Shown in pieces: positions 1-6,527 of a stretch of DNA of 6,914 nt (positions within the stretch are counted from its first letter, which is position 1; each line of letters starts with the position of its first letter). A model generated the notes under the pieces. The model had not been told where the DNA came from, searched no databases, and was given only the letters and a program-made list of their open reading frames with translations. The translations under genes were made by a program, and so were the position numbers. The stretch comes from Desulfococcus sp. (GTDB taxonomy: Bacteria > Desulfobacterota > Desulfobacteria > Desulfobacterales > Desulfosalsimonadaceae), in contig JAHECJ010000067.1 of assembly GCA_024641805.1 (NCBI GenBank), positions 1,447 to 8,360 of the forward strand, in the 5' to 3' direction.

Positions 1-71
1 AAGTATTTCAAACATCCCAAAATACGATACGCAGCCTAATTTCTACTTTTAATTGCCGGGTTAATAATTTA

Positions 72-1655
72 ATGAAACAGAGAGCAACGATTGCTGAACT
101 GGAACGGCAAGTTGAAGTTTTGAGCCGGGAGTCGCAGCGCTGCCAGACTGCCGAGGCCGCATTTCACCGCCAGAATGATTACCTGAAAGCACTGCATGAG
201 ACTTCTTTAGGGCTCATCGACAAACTGGGCAAAGAAGAACTGCTTGAAAACATTCTAGACCGGGCAGCTTCGCTGACCGGCACGGAGCACGGTTACATCT
301 ATTTGCGGACCTCCGGCGGCGAGCAGATGCAAATGGAGATGGGGATGGGTTTTTTTAAAAGTCAGTTGGGAAGAAAGGTTTCCATCGGTGAAGGCCTTGG
401 CGGGCGTGTATGGGAAATCGAAGCCCCACTTTTGGTGGATGATTATCAGTGCTGGCAGGGACGTATCCCGGATAAAAGCCTCGACAGTCTCAGGTCCGTC
501 GTGGGGATACCATTGAAATCCGGTCAGCAAGTGCTGGGAGTGATCGGTCTTGCCCAGGTGGATACGGATAGGCAGTTAAATCAGGAAGATGTTATGGCAC
601 TGGAGCGCTTCGCCGCCCTGGCGATGATAGCTCTTGAAAAATCCAGACTTTATGCAGATGCGCGGCGTGAGCTCGCTGAACGCAAACGTGCCGAGGAGAT
701 TTTACGCGAAAGTGAAGCCCGATACCGAACCCTGCTGGAATCATCACCCGATCCCATCGTTGTTTATGATATTAAGGGGGTGGCCACCTACGTGAACCCG
801 GCTTTTGAAAAGACCTTCGGCCTGTCCCGCGAAAAATTGCTGGGCAAGCAGATTGATTTTGTTCCGAAAGAAAATTGGCCGGAAACCAAAGCGGCCATTA
901 AAAAAATGTTAAGCGGCCAGACAATAAATCTTTTTGAAACTCGCCGGTTGACCAAAGACGGCCGGGCGCTGGACGTGCAGCTTAGTTCCACGCTCTATAA
1001 AAGCGCAGACGGACGGCCTGCCGGTAACATTGTGATACTTCGGGATATCAGCGCGCAGAAACAGGCGGAAAAAGAGCTGCAAATGTATCATGACCACCTG
1101 GAAGAACTCGTGGCTGCCCGAACTGTTGAGTTAGAGCAGGCCAATCTGAAGCTTGAACAGCAGATTGAAGAGCGAAAGATCGCCGATAGCTCTCTCCGTC
1201 GGCATCAAAAGGAATTGCGGGCTCAGTCCCACCACCTTGAAGAAGTCAATACCGCGCTTCGGGTCCTGCTCAAGCAACGTGAAGAAGACAAGCGAATATT
1301 GAGCGAGATGGTTCGGCGTAATGTCGAAGAGTTGGTCAGTCCCTATCTGGAAAAAGTATTGAGCAGCAGGCTTGATACGCGCCAGCGGACCCTGCTTCAG
1401 ATTTTGGAGACGAATCTCAAAAATATTATCTCACCGTTTATCGACCATCTCACCGGCCATATGGGAAATCTCACGCCCATGGAAATCCGGATTGCGGATC
1501 TGATTAAATCGGGAAAGTCCAACAAAGAGATTGCAGGGCTGCTTTTGATTTCTTACAATACCGTTCTATTCCACCGGCATAATATACGAAGCAAATTGAA
1601 TATAAAAAACACAAAGATAAATTTGCGGGCGCAGTTGCTGTCTTTTGAAAAATAG
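72..1655 (+). CDS. GAF-PAS sensor protein with C-terminal LuxR-type HTH (transcriptional regulator)
   Basis: This 527-residue protein is probably a cytoplasmic one-component transcription regulator; I see no membrane segment, signal peptide, receiver domain or histidine-kinase core. In order: a short coiled coil (about 4-40); a GAF domain (about 45-195, with GEGLGGRVW near 107-114 and VVGIPL near 143-148); a helical linker; a PAS domain (about 213-332, with YRTLLESSPDPIVVYD near 218-233 and an ILRDIS end near 322-327); a long charged coiled coil (about 333-415); and a LuxR/FixJ-like HTH (about 466-527, starting LTPMEIRIADLI, with SNKEIA and NTVLFHRHNIRSKL). The domain calls are firm; the ligands of GAF and PAS are unknown. 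The ATG has no good Shine-Dalgarno. The frame stays open to the window edge without another start codon, so an N-terminal extension beginning outside the window cannot be excluded. It lies upstream of and co-directional with the transporter operon, so control of that operon is plausible but inferred. Confidence 0.9.
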   Translation: MKQRATIAELERQVEVLSRESQRCQTAEAAFHRQNDYLKALHETSLGLIDKLGKEELLENILDRAASLTGTEHGYIYLRTSGGEQMQMEMGMGFFKSQLGRKVSIGEGLGGRVWEIEAPLLVDDYQCWQGRIPDKSLDSLRSVVGIPLKSGQQVLGVIGLAQVDTDRQLNQEDVMALERFAALAMIALEKSRLYADARRELAERKRAEEILRESEARYRTLLESSPDPIVVYDIKGVATYVNPAFEKTFGLSREKLLGKQIDFVPKENWPETKAAIKKMLSGQTINLFETRRLTKDGRALDVQLSSTLYKSADGRPAGNIVILRDISAQKQAEKELQMYHDHLEELVAARTVELEQANLKLEQQIEERKIADSSLRRHQKELRAQSHHLEEVNTALRVLLKQREEDKRILSEMVRRNVEELVSPYLEKVLSSRLDTRQRTLLQILETNLKNIISPFIDHLTGHMGNLTPMEIRIADLIKSGKSNKEIAGLLLISYNTVLFHRHNIRSKLNIKNTKINLRAQLLSFEK

Positions 1656-1685
1656 TGGGAAGGACCTGCTATTTTACCACTATTT
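1650..1685 (+). terminator. weak inverted repeat at the end of the regulator gene (possible terminator)
   Basis: AAATAGTGG (1650-1658) and CCACTATTT (1677-1685) form a perfect 9-bp inverted repeat around an 18-nt loop, and the left arm includes the regulator's TAG stop. The stem is AT-rich, the loop is large and only three T residues follow before CG, so this is a poor intrinsic terminator. It may be a weak transcription boundary or a chance repeat. Confidence 0.3.
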
Positions 1686-1692
1686 CGTACCC

Positions 1693-1720
1693 TTGACTTT
1701 CTAATAATTTTTGTTACTAT
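1693..1720 (+). promoter_or_regulatory. putative sigma70-type promoter of the liv/CoA-ligase operon
   Basis: A TTGACT hexamer (1693-1698, 5 of 6 to consensus) is followed after 16 bp by TACTAT (1715-1720, 4 of 6). The spacer is AT-rich. Transcription would start near 1727, leaving a leader of about 48 nt before the livG-type ATG. It is the only convincing promoter I see ahead of the packed operon. A short dyad TTTTG-9 nt-CAAAA (1709-1713/1723-1727) straddles the -10 and could be part of an operator, but it is short enough to occur by chance. Confidence 0.55.
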
Positions 1721-1745
1721 GTCAAAACGGTATACGAACAGATCC

Positions 1746-1769
1746 TTCCAAACATTCAACTTTTTGGAA
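1746..1769 (+). promoter_or_regulatory. 5'-leader hairpin covering the livG ribosome binding site
   Basis: TTCCAAA (1746-1752) and TTTGGAA (1763-1769) are perfect 7-bp complements around a 10-nt loop. The right arm contains GGAA (1766-1769), the only Shine-Dalgarno-like sequence ahead of the ATG at 1775, with 5 nt between them. Folding would hide the ribosome binding site of the first operon gene. The repeat is seen directly; any regulatory role is inferred, and the stem is short and AT-rich. Confidence 0.35.
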
Positions 1770-1774
1770 TATCT

Positions 1775-2536
1775 ATGTCAAATCTAACCGTTTCAGATGT
1801 CACCCTAACGTTTGGCGGTTTGCACGCCCTTTCTTCCGTAAACATGGAAGTCAAGTCGGGATTGATTACATCGATCATCGGTCCCAACGGTGCAGGTAAA
1901 ACGAGTCTTCTCAATTGCATTTCCGGTTTTTACCACCCGACCCGCGGTGAAATTAAATATGGCGAGAACCGCCTCACCAACGCATCCCCTCATCAGATTT
2001 CCAATATCGGAATTGCCAGGGCCTTCCAGAATCTGGAATTGTTCCGGGGGCTGTCGGTGTTAGACAACCTCATGCTGGCGCGCCATCAGAAACTTAAATA
2101 TAACCTGCTTCAGGCCGTTGTCTTTTTCGGGAAAGCCTCCCGGATGGAAGCGGAAAATAGGGCGTATGTAGAAGATGTGATTGATTTCATGGAGCTTGAG
2201 CCGTATCGGAAAAACATGGTGGGCAATCTCAGTTACGGGATTCAAAAACGGGTGGAAGTGGCCCGCGCTCTGACCCTGTCGCCGAAATTGATTTTACTCG
2301 ACGAACCTATGGCGGGAATGAATGTCGAAGAGAAAGAAGACATCGTCCGGTTTATTCTCGATATTAAAAACGAATGGGAAATCACGGCCGTATTGGTGGA
2401 ACATGATCTGGGGGTTGTGATGGATATTTCGGATCAGATTTACGTCCTCGATTTCGGAGAAGTTATCGGATCGGGCCGGCCCGAAGAAGTCGCTTCTAAT
2501 GAAAAGGTGATCGAAGCCTATATCGGAGAAGAATAA
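1775..2536 (+). CDS. livG: LivG-type ABC transporter ATP-binding protein (HAAT family)
   Basis: This 253-residue cytoplasmic ATPase drives import through the LivH/LivM-type permeases. All ABC motifs are present: Walker A GPNGAGKT (36-43), Q-loop Gln85 in ARAFQN, signature LSYGIQKRVE (152-161), Walker B LILLDEP (172-178) with Glu177 as catalytic base, and the H-loop His210 in VEHD. The LivG hallmarks are the FGGLHAL start, the ARAFQNLELF stretch, the LSYG rather than LSGG signature, and the insert of about 25 residues before the signature. Length is normal for LivG (about 250-260). It is the first gene behind the putative promoter and lies 1 nt from the acyl-CoA synthetase gene. The start has only a weak GGAA Shine-Dalgarno, but the protein begins exactly where the family does. 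Substrate specificity is not set by this subunit, so the symbol names the family, not leucine transport. Confidence 0.93.
   Translation: MSNLTVSDVTLTFGGLHALSSVNMEVKSGLITSIIGPNGAGKTSLLNCISGFYHPTRGEIKYGENRLTNASPHQISNIGIARAFQNLELFRGLSVLDNLMLARHQKLKYNLLQAVVFFGKASRMEAENRAYVEDVIDFMELEPYRKNMVGNLSYGIQKRVEVARALTLSPKLILLDEPMAGMNVEEKEDIVRFILDIKNEWEITAVLVEHDLGVVMDISDQIYVLDFGEVIGSGRPEEVASNEKVIEAYIGEE
2525..2530 (+). promoter_or_regulatory. Shine-Dalgarno deciding the start of the acyl-CoA synthetase
   Basis: GGAGAA inside the end of the livG-type gene lies 7 nt before TTG 2538 and 13 nt before ATG 2544. The spacing favours the TTG start; the ATG two codons later remains possible and changes the protein by only two residues. 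Confidence 0.55.
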
Positions 2537-2537
2537 A

Positions 2538-4472
2538 TTGCCCATGGAAAATAGAGATCATTTACTTCAGTATACCATTCCGCAACTGCTGCGATGGCGC
2601 GTTGAAACAAGCGGAGGAAAGACCGCTCTTCGGGAAAAGGATTTCGGGCGCTGGATCAGCTACACATGGGACCAGTATTATGAGTTCACCCGAAAAGCCG
2701 GACTCGGACTCAAACAAATCGGTTTTGGCAAAGATGACAAAGTCGCCATCATCAGTGATAATATTCCGGAACTGCTCTATGTTGCAATCGGCGCCCAGGC
2801 TTTGGGAGGCGTTTCAGCGGGCATCTATCAGACCAGCCTGCCGGATGAGATCGGGCAGATTCTGGAATTCCTGGATATCAGCATTGTTTTCTGCAGTGAC
2901 CAGGAGCAGGTCGATAAAGTGGTCGAGGTGCGTGACCGGATTCCCAAAGTCAAAAAGGTCATTTATGAAGACCCCCGTGGGATGCGAAGCTACCAGTCTG
3001 ATGACTGGTTTATGGATATAGAGGATCTTTATAAGCTGGGCGCCGAAGCCCACAAGCAGTCGCCGGACCTTTTCGATACGCTCATCAGCGAAGGATTCCC
3101 CGACGATGTCTGTCATCTGTGCCTGACTTCCGGCACCACCGGGTTGCCCAAGGGCGCCATGCTGACCCACCGCAACTATATCAATATGGGACTTCAACTA
3201 ACGGAAGTCGATCCCCTGGACCCTACCGATGAATATGTGTCATTTCTGCCATTTGCCTGGATTGGCGAACAGATGAATTCCTTTGGTGTGGCCATGGCCA
3301 CCGGAATCGCCATTAATTTTCCGGAGTCGGTGGAAACCGCCATGTCAGATCTGAAGGAAATCGGCCCGCATTTCATGTTCGGGGCGCCTCGGATTTATGA
3401 AACCATACGGTCGCAGATCTGGCTGAAAATGGATGAATCTTACTGGCTGAATAAACTGCTTTATAACTATTTTATGGAAATCGGTGAAAAGGCAGCCAAT
3501 TACCGGATGACCGGTAAACCGCTACCCGTTATGCTAAGGTTTCAGGCATGGATCGGCAAACAGATGATGTTTCGGCCGCTGGTTAATCAGATTGGTTTTC
3601 TCCGGCTGCGCCGGGCATATACGGGGGGAGCGGCATTGGGCCCCGAACTGTTTACTTTTTATCAGGCTCTTGGTGTTAATCTGAAGCAAATCTATGGCCA
3701 GACCGAAATCGTCGGCATCGCCTATATGCATCGTGACGGTGACGTGCGACCCGACACCGTGGGAAAACCGCTTCCCAGGACCGAGTGCCGGATTTCTGAA
3801 AAAGGGGAGATCCTTTCCCGGTCCGATTCAGTGACATCCGGCTATTATAAGCAGCCGGAAAAAACGGCCGAACTGATCGAAGATGGCTGGCTCCATTCCG
3901 GCGATGCCGGCTATATAGATGAGAATGGGCATCTGGTGGTTATTGACCGTGTTTCCGATGTCATGCATAACAATAAGGGAGAGATGTTCAGCCCGATGTT
4001 TATCGAAAACCGCCTCAAGTTCAGTCCATATATAAAAGAAGCGGTGGTTTTCGGCGATCAAAAGGAATACGTGGCTACATTGATCAATGTCGATCCCATT
4101 GTGGTCGGGAAATGGGCTGAAGATCGCGGGATCTCATTTTCAACGTTTATGGATTTGTCGGCAAAACCTGAAGTCGCTGAACTGATAAGGGTTGAGGTGG
4201 GCAAGATCAACCGTAACGCTGAGAAAAAGCATTTTAAGATCCATCGATTTGCCATTCTGTATAAGCTGCTCGATGTGGATGACGGGGAATTGACGAAGAC
4301 AGGAAAAATCCGCCGCAAATTCGTCCGTGAAAAATACAGGGACCTCTATGAAGCGCTCTATGATAAAACTGTGACAGAAAAAGAAGTGGAAGCTTTTTAC
4401 CAGTACCAGGACGGACAGACGGCAACCGTGAAAACCAAACTCCTTTTTTATACCACGGAAGAAAATCAATGA
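2538..4472 (+). CDS. AMP-forming acyl-CoA synthetase (long-chain fatty acid--CoA ligase type)
   Basis: The 644-residue protein belongs to the ANL adenylate-forming superfamily, which converts a carboxylic acid, ATP and CoA to acyl-CoA, AMP and PPi. Visible motifs are the P-loop LTSGTTGLPKGAML (196-209), YTGGAAL (361-367), YGQTE (386-390), LHSGDAGY with Asp456 (452-459), the hinge region DRVSD (470-474), and the C-terminal TKTGKIRRK (586-594), where Lys590 is the likely adenylation lysine. Length and the wide spacing between P-loop and YGQTE fit the FAA1/long-chain group. Two spots look atypical: LPFAWIGEQ (237-245) has Trp where many relatives have LPxxH, and the hinge loop reads MHNNKGEMFSP. 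The gene starts with TTG 1 nt after the livG-type stop and overlaps the livH-type start by ATGA, so it is a true operon member. No signal peptide or membrane segment is seen. The true substrate (fatty, aromatic or dicarboxylic acid) is not decided. Confidence 0.92.
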   Translation: MPMENRDHLLQYTIPQLLRWRVETSGGKTALREKDFGRWISYTWDQYYEFTRKAGLGLKQIGFGKDDKVAIISDNIPELLYVAIGAQALGGVSAGIYQTSLPDEIGQILEFLDISIVFCSDQEQVDKVVEVRDRIPKVKKVIYEDPRGMRSYQSDDWFMDIEDLYKLGAEAHKQSPDLFDTLISEGFPDDVCHLCLTSGTTGLPKGAMLTHRNYINMGLQLTEVDPLDPTDEYVSFLPFAWIGEQMNSFGVAMATGIAINFPESVETAMSDLKEIGPHFMFGAPRIYETIRSQIWLKMDESYWLNKLLYNYFMEIGEKAANYRMTGKPLPVMLRFQAWIGKQMMFRPLVNQIGFLRLRRAYTGGAALGPELFTFYQALGVNLKQIYGQTEIVGIAYMHRDGDVRPDTVGKPLPRTECRISEKGEILSRSDSVTSGYYKQPEKTAELIEDGWLHSGDAGYIDENGHLVVIDRVSDVMHNNKGEMFSPMFIENRLKFSPYIKEAVVFGDQKEYVATLINVDPIVVGKWAEDRGISFSTFMDLSAKPEVAELIRVEVGKINRNAEKKHFKIHRFAILYKLLDVDDGELTKTGKIRRKFVREKYRDLYEALYDKTVTEKEVEAFYQYQDGQTATVKTKLLFYTTEENQ

Positions 4473-5362
4473 GCTATTTTTTACAACTCGTAGTCAGCGG
4501 TATTGTGGTGGGTTCCATCTATGCCCTGTCCGCACTCGGTTTTGTGCTGATTTACAAGTCGAGCCGGGTGCTGAATCTGGCCCACGGTCAGATTATTGCC
4601 ACCGGCGCTTTTATCACGTATTCGCTGACGGTGATGGCCCATATACCGATATTCCTATCATTCCTGCTGAGCATGATCGCCACTTTTTTCCTCGCCATGA
4701 GCGTGGAAAAAATATTTCTGCGACGCCTGATCGGAGAGCCGATCATATCGGTTATTATGGTAACCATCGGTCTGATGTCCATTATCGATGGACTGATATA
4801 CCTCACCCCGTTTGGTTCTGAAAATTTTTCCTTTCCGCCTTTTCTTCCCGAACAGCCCATTATTTATGCCGGGATTTCCATCTCCTATACCCAACTGGTG
4901 GGCGTGATTATCACGTTTATACTTATTGGCGCATTCTCATGGTTTTTTAAAAAATCCACGGTGGGCATTTCTATGCGGGCCGTATCCGACGATCAGCTGG
5001 CGTCCATGTCCATCGGCGTCTCCGTACCCAGGGTGTTCGGGCTGGCCTGGGCCACCGCCGGCTTAAGTGCCGCTGCGGCCGGCAGTGTGATCGGTAATAT
5101 TACGGGGTTGAATTTTGGTACGCTCCATGCATTCGGAATTATTGTGTTTCCGGTCGTTATCCTCGGGGGACTGGATTCTCTTCTGGGAGCGGTGGTGGCG
5201 GGGATCATCATGGGGCTTATCCAGCAGTTTGCCAGCGGATATCTGGACGGGAACTGGGGGCTTTACGGCACTGCCAACGTGCTGCCGTATATTCTTCTGC
5301 TGGTCCTTCTTCTTTTCAAGCCCCATGGCTTATTCGGCACACACGAAATCGAGCGGGTGTAA
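4469..5362 (+). CDS. livH: LivH-type ABC transporter permease
   Basis: This 297-residue inner-membrane protein forms half of the transport channel. It has about eight hydrophobic segments (roughly 6-28, 37-57, 60-80, 93-113, 138-160, 188-210, 220-252 and 268-284). Family marks are VSGIVVGSIYALSALGF (9-25), the LNLAHGQ motif (35-41), the cytoplasmic loop GISMRAVSDDQLASMSIGV (166-184) that contacts the ATPase, and the end FKPHGLFG (283-290). Length matches the LivH norm of about 290-310. The ATG overlaps the ligase stop as ATGA, and GGAAG (4457-4461) sits 7 nt upstream, so the two genes are probably translationally coupled. The livM-type gene begins 3 nt after its stop. The sequence does not reveal the substrate. 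Confidence 0.93.
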   Translation: MSYFLQLVVSGIVVGSIYALSALGFVLIYKSSRVLNLAHGQIIATGAFITYSLTVMAHIPIFLSFLLSMIATFFLAMSVEKIFLRRLIGEPIISVIMVTIGLMSIIDGLIYLTPFGSENFSFPPFLPEQPIIYAGISISYTQLVGVIITFILIGAFSWFFKKSTVGISMRAVSDDQLASMSIGVSVPRVFGLAWATAGLSAAAAGSVIGNITGLNFGTLHAFGIIVFPVVILGGLDSLLGAVVAGIIMGLIQQFASGYLDGNWGLYGTANVLPYILLLVLLLFKPHGLFGTHEIERV

Positions 5363-5365
5363 ACT

Positions 5366-6460
5366 ATGTCAGCAAATCGTTGGTTGGCGACCGGTAATTA
5401 TTTTACCACCTATCAGGAAGAACAGCGGATTTTCTTCACAGCTTTGGACCGGCTTTTTTGCAGTTTACTGTTGGCGGCACTCTTTATCTGGCCTTTTTTC
5501 ATGGAACTTGACAGCAAGTATATGCTGGTCATTGACAACATCCTCGTGGCGGTAATCGCTATCCTCGGATTAAACCTGGTCACGGGGTTTGCCGGCCTGA
5601 TCTCAGTAGGGCATGCCGCTTTTGTAGGGGTCGGCGCGTATACGGTAGCCTGTCTTTCTCGGGTCATCGGTGATCAGCATGTATTGATCACTCATGCCTG
5701 GCCTCTGATGATCCTGATTTCAGGCTTCATGGGCGCGATTTTTGGCGGTATTGTCGGGCTGCCAGCGCTTCGGCTCAAACATTTGTATCTGGTCATGGCC
5801 ACGCTTTCGTTTCAGATGATATTTGAGTGGACCATCGGGTTCATGGACTTTTTCAATCAGGGGCAGACCATATATGTGGGGCGGGTCGTCTGGTTCACGG
5901 GCACGGTGGGACGAAATGAGCACTATTTGTTCTGGTATTACACCCTGTTGGTGGTGGTGGTTCTCTGCGGATTTGCCGTTCGCAACCTGTTGCGCACCCG
6001 CTACGGACGGTGCCTGGTCGCAGTTCGGGACAATGACCGCGCGGCGGACGCCATGGGAATGCATCCGGGCTTCACAAAGGTTTACGCTTTCGCGCTAGCC
6101 GGTTTTTTTGCAGGTATCGCCGGCGCCATGCATGCCTATCTTTACAGGGGGGTCGGCATGGAAAGCTTCACGCTGCATGAGTCCATTCAATATCTGGCCA
6201 TGACGATCGTCGGCGGACTGGGTGCATTGACGGGGTCATTTTTCGGGCCGGCGGCAATCAAGATACTTGATCTGCAGGTGGAAGTTCTGGCCGAATGGGC
6301 ACTTAAATACCTTCCGTCCACTATGAATCTGGCCACGGCACTGCGACCCTTGAGCTTCGGTTTGGTTATTGTTCTTTTTCTCATGTTCGAACCGCGCGGC
6401 ATCGCCAACTGGTGGCGAATCCTGCGTTCGTATGTAAAATTGTGGCCGTTTCGATATTGA
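5366..6460 (+). CDS. livM: LivM-type ABC transporter permease
   Basis: This 364-residue inner-membrane protein is the second channel half. Family motifs are the GLNLVTGFAGLISVGHAAFVG stretch (68-88), GLPALRLKHLYLVMATLSF (131-149), the ATPase-contact loop GRCLVAVRDNDRAADAMGM (214-232), the IVGGLGALTGSFFGP stretch (281-295) and the end FEPRGIANWWR (341-351). About eight to nine hydrophobic segments are visible. An N-terminal stretch of about 30 residues (NYFTTYQEEQRIF, 11-23) precedes the first membrane segment and makes the protein slightly longer than a minimal LivM; E. coli LivM also carries an N-terminal extension. The start at 5366 is 3 nt after the livH-type stop, with only a weak GGGTG upstream, so translation may depend on coupling. 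A start further in would lose part of this extension but not the core. Confidence 0.92.
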   Translation: MSANRWLATGNYFTTYQEEQRIFFTALDRLFCSLLLAALFIWPFFMELDSKYMLVIDNILVAVIAILGLNLVTGFAGLISVGHAAFVGVGAYTVACLSRVIGDQHVLITHAWPLMILISGFMGAIFGGIVGLPALRLKHLYLVMATLSFQMIFEWTIGFMDFFNQGQTIYVGRVVWFTGTVGRNEHYLFWYYTLLVVVVLCGFAVRNLLRTRYGRCLVAVRDNDRAADAMGMHPGFTKVYAFALAGFFAGIAGAMHAYLYRGVGMESFTLHESIQYLAMTIVGGLGALTGSFFGPAAIKILDLQVEVLAEWALKYLPSTMNLATALRPLSFGLVIVLFLMFEPRGIANWWRILRSYVKLWPFRY

Positions 6461-6470
6461 TTCCGGCTTC

Positions 6471-6497
6471 CGGTTTTCATGACTCTGGTGAAAGCCG
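6471..6497 (+). promoter_or_regulatory. intercistronic stem-loop between livM and the binding-protein gene
   Basis: CGGTTTTCA (6471-6479) pairs with TGAAAGCCG (6489-6497): nine pairs including one G-U wobble, with a 9-nt loop. Only CTTT follows, so it is not a convincing terminator. Such hairpins between permease and binding-protein genes often act as RNA-processing or stability elements that let the binding protein be made in excess; that role here is inferred. Confidence 0.4.
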
Positions 6498-6515
6498 CTT
6501 TAAACTAACCAAAAC

Positions 6516-6524
6516 AAGGAGGGG
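6516..6524 (+). promoter_or_regulatory. strong Shine-Dalgarno of the binding-protein gene
   Basis: AAGGAGGGG contains the full AGGAGG core (6517-6522), 5 nt before the ATG at 6528. It is by far the best ribosome binding site in the window, which fits the high expression usual for periplasmic binding proteins. Confidence 0.85.
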
Positions 6525-6527
6525 CAA

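Noticed and set aside
22..31. ATACG direct repeat upstream of the regulator, with ATACGA also at 1732-1737 near the operon promoter
   Set aside because: The shared word is only six bases, also occurs inside coding sequence near 1583, and shows no wider symmetry, so a common regulator site is not supported.
1711..1899. Short + strand frame starting in the leader and overlapping the livG-type gene
   Set aside because: Its start lies within the promoter -10 region, upstream of the expected transcript start, and the protein is unlike any family I know.
2992..3009. Perfect 7-bp hairpin ACCAGTC-TGAT-GACTGGT inside the ligase gene
   Set aside because: Several such repeats are expected by chance in a window this size, and it lies in coding sequence with no regulatory context.
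2602..3021. Open frame of 139 codons inside the acyl-CoA synthetase gene
   Set aside because: It is an out-of-frame shadow of the ligase; the ligase frame carries conserved motifs throughout.
2814..3197. Antisense open frames over the ligase, including this one of 127 codons and those at 4140-4469 and 5720-6064
   Set aside because: They lie opposite conserved genes, have no convincing ribosome binding sites and no recognisable domains.
5115..5555. Open frame of 146 codons on the + strand across the livH/livM junction
   Set aside because: It runs in another frame of two well-supported permease genes and its translation is rich in Trp, Ser and Arg with no family resemblance.
5948..5962. GTGGTG-type triplet repeat in the livM-type gene
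   Set aside because: It encodes a run of valines in a membrane segment and is explained by codon repetition.
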